Below are positions 1-7,111 of a stretch of DNA of 34,514 bases, piece after piece; the first letter of the stretch is position 1, and each line of letters starts with the position of its first letter. The stretch comes from CAYNEO01 sp964396245 (lineage in GTDB: Bacteria > Zixibacteria > MSB-5A5 > GN15 > FEB-12), in assembly GCA_964396245.1 (NCBI GenBank), contig CAYNEO010000038.1, positions 1 through 34,514 of the forward strand, written 5' to 3'. Under the pieces are notes generated by a model, which worked only from the letters and a program-made list of their open reading frames with translations, was not told the DNA's origin and ran no database searches. The position numbers and the translations under genes are program-made.

Positions 1-2
1 AT

Positions 3-143
3 CCAAACGACCCTGCCTCCTCCCACGATGAATGGGACCTGATCACCCGCAACACGCAACGTGTCGTCTCCGGCATCTACTATTGGACCGTCGCCGAGCC
101 CAATGGCAAGACACAGATCGGGAAGCTCGTGATAATAAAGTAG
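3..143 (+). CDS. C-terminal fragment of a secreted protein
   Basis: This open frame enters from the left edge and stops at TAG 141-143, so only the last 46 residues are visible. The tail has the pattern S-G-I-Y-Y-W-T-V, a short turn with N-G-K, then G-K-L-V-I-I-K at the very end. Paired beta strands of the form 'SGxYxxxV ... GKxVIxK' are typical of the final beta-sandwich on extracellular proteins in FCB-group bacteria. The body of the protein, its signal peptide and its function lie outside the window. The family call is inference from the tail only. Confidence 0.6.
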   Translation, partial: PNDPASSHDEWDLITRNTQRVVSGIYYWTVAEPNGKTQIGKLVIIK

Positions 144-188
144 GTCGCGGTTCCGCCGTCGATGATCCGCCGCAGGCGGACCGAGACA

Positions 189-250
189 AGAAACCCGACA
201 TCTTCAAGAGATGGGCGGATTAACGTTTTCGAGGTAAATGTCGGGTTTCT
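189..250. repeat. Perfect 13-bp inverted repeat, possible terminator or REP-like hairpin
   Basis: Arms are AGAAACCCGACAT (189-201) and ATGTCGGGTTTCT (238-250), exact reverse complements separated by 36 nt. It lies 45 bp after the stop of the secreted-protein fragment. The loop is long and no T-run follows, so an intrinsic terminator is possible but not typical. The 13-mer GCAGGCGGACCGA just upstream (172-184) recurs at 7957-7969, which suggests a dispersed intergenic element. Confidence 0.55.
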
Positions 251-306
251 CCGCCCGGTTCGCTAACGCGACCCGCGCGTCGGAACACCGACCTACAATA
301 GATTGA

Positions 307-472
307 GGAGACCCTTCGACAAGCTCAGGACAAGCCCCTCGGCAAGCTCAGGGTGACTTATTATAGCCGTATTGCATATGTATTAAATCGCTGCCAGAGA
401 TATCTGAACTGAATTTGCAGTCCTGCTGCCGTGGCTACGATCAAGTCAGGCTGAGCCTGTCGAAGCCTCTCC
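307..472. repeat. TTCGACAAGCTCAG-type repeat: two direct copies and one inverted
   Basis: Copy A is 307-329 (core CCTTCGACAAGCTCAGG). Copy B is 335-353 (CCCTCGGCAAGCTCAGGG), in the same orientation. Copy C is 451-472, inverted; its reverse complement matches 307-328 at 19 of 22 positions, including the leading GGAGA. A and C could pair as long arms around about 120 nt. Similar elements recur between genes of many environmental bacterial genomes (recollection, not checked). No transposase is near. Confidence 0.6.
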
Positions 473-640
473 TTATTCCTTTTGCTGCGTCGGGTCACAC
501 TCGCCTTCGCGCGCAAGACCTACCGGAATCCCCTACATCTGGTGTTCCACACTGCCGCCGCCACTATGTCTGGCACCTCCCGATTTTTCGCCAATTTATT
601 CGGTCAATGTGATTTACAGCCGGCGGAATTATTCGTATTG

Positions 641-660
641 TACTGTACAAATGTGCAGTA
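641..660. promoter_or_regulatory. LexA (SOS) box-like palindrome upstream of imuA
   Basis: TACTGTACAAATGTGCAGTA is a 20-bp near-perfect palindrome: only the central AA and one T/G pair fail to match. It fits the E. coli LexA consensus TACTGT-N8-ACAGTA with one change (GCAG for ACAG). Its core also fits, with one mismatch, the TGCNC-N4-GTGCA motif I recall for Fibrobacter LexA. It ends 17 bp before the imuA ATG, and imuA-imuB-dnaE2 cassettes are classic LexA targets. LexA control is inference. Confidence 0.75.
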
Positions 661-677
661 TTGGCCGATATACAAAT

Positions 678-1358
678 ATGCAGGAATTCACCGCCCGTCA
701 TCGCCGGACAACCGCAGAACCGAGCCTGGCTGAAATTAAACGGATAGTCAGCGAGAAATGGCCGGAAACATTGCTGGTCGAGTCCGACCGGCAGCGAATG
801 GTGTTCGCCGCCGGTATCGAATCGTTCGACCGACTGTTTCCCTCGGGCGGTATCCCGTATGGACAGCTGGTGGAGATCACCGGCGACCTGTCGGGCGGTA
901 AAACCGGGCTGTTGTTTCGTCTGCTGGCCGGGATAGTCAGCCGGACACGCGCGGCCTATGTCGATATCGGCAACAGTTTTTTCCCGGGGGCGGCATCGGC
1001 CGGCGGTGTCGATCTCGACCGGCTGATCGTGGTCAAACCGAGACAGATGCAGGCCGCCATGCGGACCACCGAGTTGCTTCTCCGGCACAAAATGGTCGGC
1101 TGCGTGGTGGTTGACCTGGTGGGACAAAGCGGGATTCTCCCGATCGCGTGGTGTCACCGACTTCGCACGCGAACTGTCCGTGCCCGGGGGCTGGTGATAT
1201 TCATGACCGAAAACAACTCGCAGGTCATTCCTCCCAGCATGATTTCACTTCGACTGGAAGTCCGCCGCGCCCGCATCAACAGCGTGATCGTGACGGTGAC
1301 AAAAAGCCGGGTGTCGCCGGAAGGCGCCCGGGCGGAGGTGGTGCTGTATGGAACATAG
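678..1358 (+). CDS. imuA: ImuA, RecA-like component of the translesion mutasome
   Basis: This 226-residue RecA-superfamily protein is the first gene of a damage-inducible mutagenesis cassette. A degenerate but complete P-loop (G-D-L-S-G-G-K-T, residues 69-76) follows the ImuA/SulA-type lead-in 'FDRLFPSGGIPYGQLVEI'. A Walker B-like strand ends at D146 (VVVDLVG). In known systems ImuA binds ImuB and is thought to help assemble ImuB and DnaE2 on damaged DNA. An in-frame GTG at 609 would put the LexA box inside the gene, so I prefer ATG 678, although it has no clear Shine-Dalgarno. The stop overlaps the imuB start by 11 bp, which suggests translational coupling. The product is about the usual length for the family. 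Confidence 0.85.
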   Translation: MQEFTARHRRTTAEPSLAEIKRIVSEKWPETLLVESDRQRMVFAAGIESFDRLFPSGGIPYGQLVEITGDLSGGKTGLLFRLLAGIVSRTRAAYVDIGNSFFPGAASAGGVDLDRLIVVKPRQMQAAMRTTELLLRHKMVGCVVVDLVGQSGILPIAWCHRLRTRTVRARGLVIFMTENNSQVIPPSMISLRLEVRRARINSVIVTVTKSRVSPEGARAEVVLYGT

Positions 1359-2877
1359 ACGACTGGCATGTATCTTCATCCCGGATTTTCCGCTCGAAGT
1401 GTTCACGCGGGATCATCCCGAATATCTCGACCAACCGGTGGTGGTTGCCGAGCGCGACGGCGACAGTTCCCCGCTTGCCGTGGTCAACGAAAAGGCGCGG
1501 GCGGCCGGGGTATCGCTGGAGATGACCGTGGCGCAGGCGAAAAGCCGATGTCCCGGCCTGATAGCGGTGACCCGGGAGTATGAACGCGAGGACGAGGAGT
1601 CCGGCAAACTGATCAGGTTGATCCAGAATATCGGGCCGTTTATCGAGGAAGAAATTCCGGGGATGTATTTTCTCGAGGTGTCGGGGCTGATGCGGCTCTA
1701 CCGGACGGAAACCTCGATGGCGCGCAAACTGATCAACGAACTTCACGCAACCGATTACCCCCTGCAAATCGGCGTCGCGACCAACAAACTGGTGGCGCGT
1801 ATCGCCGCCGGTATCGCCGACATCAACACCTACGAAGTGGTGCCGTCGGGAAAAGAACGCGAGTTTCTCGCGCCGCTGGAAGTCGACCACCTGTTGCTGC
1901 CGATTGAAACCTCGGAGACCCTGCACGATCTCGGTATCACCACGGTCGGACAGCTGGCATCGTTCCCCGCTCATGAGATCACACATCGATTCGGCGAGGA
2001 AGTCATCGCGCTGGCGCAGTATGCCCGCGGCGAGGATCCGGCCCTGTTCGTGCCGGAACAATTGTCGGGGAAACTCTCGGACCGATTGGTGCTCGACTAT
2101 CCGGTCTATGACAGCGCCGGGTTGATTCGTCGCCTCGAACCGTTACTGGAAAAACTGTTGCGGCCGATGGTCAACTCCGGTCGCGGATGCCGCGCGCTGC
2201 TCATTCAGTGCAAATGCGATGATCACTCGATTCACACGGTGCGCGTGACGGTCGATCAAGCGACAGCATCGATGAAGGTATTCCTCAGGCAGATGCACCG
2301 TACATTCGAAACCTACCGTTTTCCCTCCGGCGTCATTGAGATGATCGTCGCGATTCCCTCGGCCGTATCAGTCGTCTCCGAGCAACTCGATCTCGACCGC
2401 GAGAGGACGGCGACCGGCGACGGTGCTTTGCCGGTGTCTGATTTGAAAGACTACCCGCTGTATGGTGTCGAGAGACAACCCCGGCCGCTTCCGGAAGAAG
2501 GGTTTGTGTTGATTCCGTATCCGCTCCCGAAACAGAAGCGCGCCGGGTCACCCGGCGATACCGGTTGTGACTACCACCCATACGCGCTTCGCCCGGTGTT
2601 CGGCCTGCGGTTGGTGTCGCCGGTTCGCGAGGCAACGGTCGACACCGACCACGGTCAACTTCGCCGCCTGAAATTGAAAAACCGCCGCCAGGTTATCACC
2701 CGCCAGAGCGGACCGTGGAAACTGTCCGGCGGATGGTGGCATCACGGTAAGACCGACAACGACACCGCCGGATTCGACCGGCTGTACTACGAAGTCGAAA
2801 CCGATCATCACCAGGTCTTCCTGCTGTTTTACGACCGGCTGACATCGCGATGGTACCTCCAGGGCATATTTGACTGA
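1348..2877 (+). CDS. imuB: ImuB, catalytically inactive Y-family polymerase homologue
   Basis: A 509-residue ImuB/DinB-like protein. The Y-family fold is recognisable: N-terminal strand 'CIFIPDFPLEVF' (residues 8-19), palm segment 'IPGMYFLEVSGL' (103-114), a helix-hairpin-helix-like segment near 180-230 and a little-finger region to about 345. The carboxylates of active polymerases are missing: the first-metal position in the N-terminal strand is hydrophobic, and the S-x-D-E motif is replaced by P-G-M-Y. This loss is the hallmark of ImuB, which acts as a hub for the beta clamp, ImuA and DnaE2. Residues 346-350 (QLDLD) could be a weak clamp-binding motif. The C-terminus (GPWKLSGGWW ... RWYLQGIFD) matches the ImuB tail. 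It lies 24 bp before dnaE2. Confidence 0.9.
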   Translation: MEHRRLACIFIPDFPLEVFTRDHPEYLDQPVVVAERDGDSSPLAVVNEKARAAGVSLEMTVAQAKSRCPGLIAVTREYEREDEESGKLIRLIQNIGPFIEEEIPGMYFLEVSGLMRLYRTETSMARKLINELHATDYPLQIGVATNKLVARIAAGIADINTYEVVPSGKEREFLAPLEVDHLLLPIETSETLHDLGITTVGQLASFPAHEITHRFGEEVIALAQYARGEDPALFVPEQLSGKLSDRLVLDYPVYDSAGLIRRLEPLLEKLLRPMVNSGRGCRALLIQCKCDDHSIHTVRVTVDQATASMKVFLRQMHRTFETYRFPSGVIEMIVAIPSAVSVVSEQLDLDRERTATGDGALPVSDLKDYPLYGVERQPRPLPEEGFVLIPYPLPKQKRAGSPGDTGCDYHPYALRPVFGLRLVSPVREATVDTDHGQLRRLKLKNRRQVITRQSGPWKLSGGWWHHGKTDNDTAGFDRLYYEVETDHHQVFLLFYDRLTSRWYLQGIFD

Positions 2878-2901
2878 TGCCCGGAAACGGGGGCGTTTAT
2901 C

Positions 2902-5829
2902 ATGGCGTATGTTGAGTTGCACTGTCATTCCAATTTTACCTTTCTCGAGGGTGCAAACCATCCGGATGATTTAATTGCGCGTGCCGATGAACTCGGCTAT
3001 CCGGCGCTCGCCATCACCGACAAAAACGGCCTGTACGGCGTCGTGCGGTTCAGCCAGGCGGCCGAACAAACCGGTGTGCGCCCGATATTCGGCAGTGAAA
3101 TTGTTCTCGAAAACAACACCCGTCTCGTTCTGCTCGCGAAAAATCGATTCGGGTACGCGAGTCTCAGCCGGATGATCGCCGCCGCCCAGGCCAAAAGCAA
3201 AAAGGGCGAAGCAAAGATCTCTGACGACCTGTTGGAAACATACGCCGACGGTGTGATCGCGCTTTCCGGCGATGTGTTGAACGAAGCGTTGTTACGGAGT
3301 GATACCGGGGAAGCGAGAAAGATCGCGGCGCGGTATGCCTCGCTATTCGGCGGCGGCAATTTCTACCTCGAGATGACCCATCACAATTTGCCGGTGCACG
3401 AGTATCTCTGCAAACATCTGCCGCGACTCGGCCGCAAACTCGGCATCCCGCTGGTTGCGACCAACAATGTCTATTACGCGACGCCGGACCGCCGGCGGCT
3501 TCAGGATGTGCTGACCTGTATCAAAAACCGCACCACGCTCGATGAAGCCGACCGCCTTCTATACCCGAACGCCGAACGATATCTGAAATCCGAACGGCAG
3601 ATGCGGCGGCTGTTCGCCAAATTTCCCGAAGCGATAGATAACACCGTCCGGATTGCCGAGAAGTGCAACTTTGCGCTCTCCGAGTTGAAAACGGTGCTTC
3701 CGGATTTTCCCGTCCCCGATAGCGAGACGCCGTTCAGCTACCTGAGAAAACTGACCTGCGAGGGCGCCAACAATCGATGGGGGACGCCGAACGACAAACA
3801 GATCAAGCAACTCGAGCATGAACTCCAGGTGATCCACCGGCTGAACCTGTCCGGATATTTTCTGATTGTGTGGGATATCGCCCGTTTCTGTCGCGAGAAC
3901 GGCATTCTCAGCCAGGGGAGAGGCTCGGCGGCCAACTCGGCGGTCTGCTACTGTCTCGGAATCACCGCCGTTGACCCGATCAAACTGGAACTGCTGTTCG
4001 AACGGTTCGTCTCCGAAGAACGTCGCGAGCCGCCGGATATCGATATCGATATCGCCCACAACCGCCGCGAAGAAGTGATCCAGTATGTGTACAACCGCTA
4101 CGGCCGCGAACACGCCGCCATGGTATGCGAAATAATCAGCTATCGGGGGCGCTCCGCGGTGCGCGATGTCGGCAAGGCGCTCGGTTTTTCACTGGGCGAT
4201 ATGGACCGCCTCTCCAAACTGGTCGGAAGCTGGTCGGGGTTCGATGAACTCGATGAACGTATCCGCGAAGCGCAATTGAATATCGGGGATCATCGCGTGC
4301 GCCTCCTCGCTGAACTGTGCGTGCAGATCAAACGATTCCCGAGACATCTCGGCATACATGTCGGCGGCATGGTTGTCACCCGACATCCGTTGGCCGAAAT
4401 CGTGCCGATAGAAAACGCCACCATGCCGGACCGAACCGTGATCCAGTGGGACAAGGACGACGCCGAGGCGGTGCGGCTGGTGAAAATCGATCTACTCGGG
4501 CTCGGCATGCTCACCCTGATCGACATGGCGCTTCAATTAGTGAAGCAACATCATGGCGTGACTATCGATCCGGCCAAACTGTCCTACGATGATCCCAAAG
4601 TATACGAGCTGTTGCAGAAGGCCGACACGGTCGGCGTGTTCCAAGTGGAATCGCGCGCGCAGATGAATACGCTCCCGCGACACCGGCCCGAGCGGTTTTA
4701 TGATCTCGTCGTTGAGGTGGCCCTGATTCGTCCCGGGCCGATTCAGGGCGACATGGTGCATCCCTATCTCCGGCGGCGCAACGGCGAAGAAGAGGTGACC
4801 TACCCGCACCCGGTATTGAAACCGATTCTCGAACGAACGCTCGGCGTGCCGCTGTTCCAGGAACAGGGAATGCGGGTAGCGATGGCCGCGGCCGGGTTTA
4901 CGCCGGTGCAGGCCGATGAACTCCGCCGCGCCATGGGGCACAAGCGCTCGCACGAGAAGATGGAAAACCTCAGCCTGAGACTGATTGCCGGGATGATGAA
5001 AAACGGCATCAGCAAAGAGGCCGCCGAACGAATTTACCAGCAATTGTCCGCCTTCGCCGATTTCGGTTTTGCCGAATCACACGCGGCCTCGTTCGCCCTG
5101 CTCGTCTATGTCTCGTCCTACCTGAAAGTGTACTACCCGCCGGAATTTTACTGCGCCATTCTCAACGCCCAGCCGTTGGGATTCTACCTGCCGTCCACCA
5201 TCATCTACGAGGGNNNNNNNNNNNNNNNNNNNNNNNNNNNNNNNNNNNNNNNNNNNNNNNNNNNNNNNNNNNNNNNNNNNNNNNNNNNNNNNNNNNNNNN
5301 NNNNNNNNNNNNNCAGGCGCTGTGGACCATCCTGTCGATCGCGCGGCAGTCGCCCGATGAACTCGAGATGGAAACCGGCGATACCGGCGAACAGCTCCTG
5401 CCGGACATGGATATCCTCGAGGAACTGGCCATTGATTTCAAGGGAATGGATCTCTCGATCGGTCCGCACCCGATGTCGCTCGTGCGGGGATCGATGAAAC
5501 GTCGGAAAGTGTTCGCCGCCGCCGACCTGCGCGAGGTAGCCGACAACAGCCGGGTGAAAGTCGCCGGCATGGTGGTGATCCGTCAGCGCCCCATGACCGC
5601 TAAAGGGTTTCTGTTCCTGACGATGGAGGACGAAACCGGCTTTTCGAATATTGTCGTGAAACCGAATTTCGTGACCCGTTTTCGCCAAGCGGTGATGTTT
5701 GCCGGCGCATTGATTGTCACCGGTATGGTGGAGAAAAAAGACGGCGTGATCAACGTGATCGGGCACAATTTCGAACCGTTCACATTCGACCGCCGGGAAA
5801 TCAGCGTGAAATCGCGGGATTTCCGATGA
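2902..5829 (+). CDS. dnaE2: DnaE2 (ImuC), error-prone DNA polymerase III alpha, interrupted by an N gap
   Basis: This is the C-family polymerase that performs translesion synthesis with ImuA and ImuB. The N-terminus is a PHP domain with the H-x-H-S motif at residues 7-10 (LHCHS). The palm carries 'GRGSAANSAVCYCLG' and the acidic cluster PPDIDIDI (D379, D381, D383), with the third catalytic aspartate in KIDLLGL (D530). The tail has an OB-fold-like strand set (VKVAGMVVIRQRP). ATG 2902 follows a G-rich stretch. As given the product is 975 residues, of which 34 are unknown because of 100 Ns at 5214-5313. DnaE2 proteins usually have about 1,050 residues and the missing part should be over 100 residues, so the true gap is probably longer than 100 bp. 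The frame is kept across the Ns, but this may be chance. Confidence 0.92.
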   Translation: MAYVELHCHSNFTFLEGANHPDDLIARADELGYPALAITDKNGLYGVVRFSQAAEQTGVRPIFGSEIVLENNTRLVLLAKNRFGYASLSRMIAAAQAKSKKGEAKISDDLLETYADGVIALSGDVLNEALLRSDTGEARKIAARYASLFGGGNFYLEMTHHNLPVHEYLCKHLPRLGRKLGIPLVATNNVYYATPDRRRLQDVLTCIKNRTTLDEADRLLYPNAERYLKSERQMRRLFAKFPEAIDNTVRIAEKCNFALSELKTVLPDFPVPDSETPFSYLRKLTCEGANNRWGTPNDKQIKQLEHELQVIHRLNLSGYFLIVWDIARFCRENGILSQGRGSAANSAVCYCLGITAVDPIKLELLFERFVSEERREPPDIDIDIAHNRREEVIQYVYNRYGREHAAMVCEIISYRGRSAVRDVGKALGFSLGDMDRLSKLVGSWSGFDELDERIREAQLNIGDHRVRLLAELCVQIKRFPRHLGIHVGGMVVTRHPLAEIVPIENATMPDRTVIQWDKDDAEAVRLVKIDLLGLGMLTLIDMALQLVKQHHGVTIDPAKLSYDDPKVYELLQKADTVGVFQVESRAQMNTLPRHRPERFYDLVVEVALIRPGPIQGDMVHPYLRRRNGEEEVTYPHPVLKPILERTLGVPLFQEQGMRVAMAAAGFTPVQADELRRAMGHKRSHEKMENLSLRLIAGMMKNGISKEAAERIYQQLSAFADFGFAESHAASFALLVYVSSYLKVYYPPEFYCAILNAQPLGFYLPSTIIYEXXXXXXXXXXXXXXXXXXXXXXXXXXXXXXXXXXQALWTILSIARQSPDELEMETGDTGEQLLPDMDILEELAIDFKGMDLSIGPHPMSLVRGSMKRRKVFAAADLREVADNSRVKVAGMVVIRQRPMTAKGFLFLTMEDETGFSNIVVKPNFVTRFRQAVMFAGALIVTGMVEKKDGVINVIGHNFEPFTFDRREISVKSRDFR
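5214..5313. other. Assembly gap of 100 N inside dnaE2
   Basis: Exactly 100 N, the usual placeholder for a scaffold join of unknown size. Left flank reads 'QPLGFYLPSTIIYE', right flank 'QALWTILSIARQ'. In DnaE2 relatives about 110 residues separate these points, so I estimate that some 300-350 bp are really missing. A wrong join cannot be excluded, but both sides belong to the same family in the right order. Confidence 0.95.
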
Positions 5830-5850
5830 TACTTCCTGTCCGCAAACCGC

Positions 5851-5880
5851 TTGAATATCTACCCGCTCCCGTGGTATCTT
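5851..5880 (+). promoter_or_regulatory. Candidate sigma-70 promoter for the 5917 gene
   Basis: TTGAAT (5851-5856) and TATCTT (5875-5880) are 18 bp apart, 36 bp before the start at 5917. It would give the small membrane protein its own promoter downstream of dnaE2. Confidence 0.4.
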
Positions 5881-5916
5881 TACTTAATAACGTATCGACC
5901 AACCAAGGAAGTTCTC

Positions 5917-6111
5917 ATGCGAACCACCTATCCGCGAATCCTGCTTTTTGTCGGGATGATCAGCATCGTGATCGCCATCATCCTCAACCGATTTGTCGGC
6001 GAGGCGCCCGTTTCTGATTTCTTTCAGGGGATGTTTACCGGAATGGCAATCGTGTTATTGCCGGGATCGCTGTTCATGATGCGCAAACGTCGAGATCGCG
6101 AATCGGTTTGA
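5917..6111 (+). CDS. Small two-helix membrane protein
   Basis: A 64-residue protein with ATG at 5917 and a good Shine-Dalgarno (AAGGA, 7 nt spacing). Two hydrophobic segments are visible: residues 8-27 (ILLFVGMISIVIAIILNRFV) and about 36-56 (FFQGMFTGMAIVLLPGSLFM). The tail is basic (MRKRRDRESV), so it probably faces the cytoplasm. I do not recognise the family. It lies 87 bp after dnaE2 on the same strand but has its own promoter-like sequence, so membership of the SOS operon is doubtful. Confidence 0.7.
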   Translation: MRTTYPRILLFVGMISIVIAIILNRFVGEAPVSDFFQGMFTGMAIVLLPGSLFMMRKRRDRESV

Positions 6112-6151
6112 TGCCTGCCTGAAGGCCGCTTTCCATCGCCCCGTTTTAAAC

Positions 6152-6179
6152 TTGACCACGTGGTCCAACAATGTACCAT
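6152..6179 (+). promoter_or_regulatory. Promoter with a 12-bp palindrome over the -35 box
   Basis: TTGACC (6152-6157) and TACCAT (6174-6179) are 16 bp apart. The perfect palindrome GACCACGTGGTC (6154-6165) overlaps the -35 hexamer, the usual place for a repressor operator. The regulator is unknown. It lies 72 bp before the membrane-protein gene at 6252. Confidence 0.4.
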
Positions 6180-6251
6180 ATCCTCAGCTTCAGGGTAAAT
6201 CTCACCGGGGACATATCAGCGACAACTCATTTTTGGCAAAGGAGTTCGCTT

Positions 6252-6695
6252 ATGGTCATCCGAAAACTCAACTTCGGGAGCATGGTGGTAGCCGGTTTTG
6301 TCGGCGGCTGGATGATGTGGTTCATCGACTTCTGGTTCTCGGGGACACTCGGTCTGTGGGGAATGTTTCCGCCATTCACCGACTGGAATTTCATGGTACG
6401 GCATCTCGTGGAGTCAATCATCTTCATCATCCCGTTCGCCTGGGCGCCGCTGTATTACAAGCTTCCGGGACCCGGCTGGTTCAAGGGCGTTGTCTATGGC
6501 ACGCTGTGGTGGTTCATCTTCGTATTCATCGCCACGCTCGTCGGCGTAGCGCTCGGCGCCACCACTATCAAGGTCCTCTGGATCACCAGCTTCGGTTCTC
6601 TTGTGACCCAGATCACGCTCCACTGGGTATGGGGCTTTGTCGCGGGAATACTCTATATTGCTCCCGAACGACAAGCTTCCGCCACTACTTCATAG
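6252..6695 (+). CDS. Four-helix integral membrane protein of unknown function
   Basis: A 147-residue, tryptophan-rich membrane protein. ATG 6252 is preceded by AAAGGAG at 8-nt spacing, which favours this start over an upstream in-frame ATG at 6171 with no binding site. Hydrophobic segments lie at about residues 9-30, 50-67, 78-100 and 112-138. The first has a small-residue G-x-x-G-G pattern (VVAGFVGGWMMWF). No catalytic or metal-binding motif is seen. The general shape recalls uncharacterised DUF membrane families, but I cannot name one. It may be controlled through the palindrome at 6154-6165. The gene converges with the DUF1328 gene onto a shared hairpin. Confidence 0.75.
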   Translation: MVIRKLNFGSMVVAGFVGGWMMWFIDFWFSGTLGLWGMFPPFTDWNFMVRHLVESIIFIIPFAWAPLYYKLPGPGWFKGVVYGTLWWFIFVFIATLVGVALGATTIKVLWITSFGSLVTQITLHWVWGFVAGILYIAPERQASATTS

Positions 6696-6710
6696 TCAAT
6701 AAAATGACGC

Positions 6711-6742
6711 CGGCGGCGAACCGGCCTGTAGGTTCGCCGCCG
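6711..6742. terminator. Hairpin between convergent genes
   Basis: Perfect 12-bp stem CGGCGGCGAACC (6711-6722) / GGTTCGCCGCCG (6731-6742) with an 8-nt loop. It lies 16 bp after the plus-strand gene and 31 bp after the minus-strand DUF1328 gene. Reading leftward it is followed by a T-rich stretch (TCATTTTATT), so termination of the minus-strand transcript is best supported. It may act both ways. Confidence 0.75.
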
Positions 6743-6772
6743 AAAAGATTTCCCCATCCGGATTTCACGTCA

Positions 6773-6946
6773 CTACGGTTGTCGTCGACGGCCGCGCAGG
6801 CCGGCGATAATCGATATGAAAAACATGATGAGAAAGATGAAAAACAGAATTTTCCCGATCACGGCCGCGGCGGCGGAAATCCCGCCAAATCCGAAAATGG
6901 CCGCAACCACCGCTATGACAAAAAATACAAATGCCCAGAAGAGCAT
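6773..6946 (-). CDS. DUF1328 family small membrane protein
   Basis: A 57-residue protein read from ATG at 6946 down to TAG at 6773-6775, with a strong Shine-Dalgarno (AAAGGAG, 8 nt upstream). The sequence starts MLFWAFVFFVIAVVAAIFGF and continues GGISAAAAVIGKILFFIF, which closely fits DUF1328 (YtjA-like): two hydrophobic helices joined by a G-F-G-G-I turn, then a basic end (RGRRRQP). Length is typical. Its role is unknown; relatives are often near stress or envelope genes. A TATAAT box lies at 6979-6984 on the minus strand, and the hairpin at 6711-6742 ends the transcript. It probably forms its own unit. Confidence 0.85.
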   Translation of the reverse strand: MLFWAFVFFVIAVVAAIFGFGGISAAAAVIGKILFFIFLIMFFISIIAGLRGRRRQP

Positions 6947-6978
6947 CGCTTGTACTCCTTTCTCCTTTCGGCACGGAG

Positions 6979-6984
6979 ATTATA
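6979..6984 (-). promoter_or_regulatory. -10 box for the DUF1328 gene
   Basis: A consensus TATAAT on the minus strand, 33 bp upstream of ATG 6946. No good -35 box is visible at 16-18 bp, so the promoter may need an activator or another sigma factor. Confidence 0.4.
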
Positions 6985-7111
6985 AACACAGGTGAGATGG
7001 CGAAGGCGTTAGTTGTCCCGTACGACTGCTACCTGCTATAACAAATTCGATGGCCGTGTGTTCGATGGGAACTGCAAAGGAGCCGGGTGTGTACCGCCGC
7101 TCTCGAGAAGA

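Larger units (their letters stand above)
144..677. other. Gene-free intergenic stretch with repeats and the imuA control region
   Basis: There is no convincing gene between the end of the secreted-protein fragment and the imuA start at 678. The stretch holds a perfect 13-bp inverted repeat (189-201 with 238-250), two direct and one inverted copy of a TTCGACAAGCTCAG-like element (307-472), and a LexA-box-like palindrome at 641-660. Short open frames here lack ribosome binding sites and family resemblance. Confidence 0.7.

Noticed and set aside
307..472. CRISPR array
   Set aside because: Only three imperfect copies, one inverted, with irregular spacing and no cas genes.
564..1157. Minus-strand open frame of 197 codons over imuA
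   Set aside because: It is a shadow of imuA and its LexA-box region; the translation is compositionally odd and has no family resemblance.
6152..6985. Plus-strand open frame of 277 codons
   Set aside because: It overlaps the four-helix membrane protein in another frame, the terminator hairpin and the DUF1328 gene, and its translation is Arg/His-rich without any hydrophobic or domain pattern.
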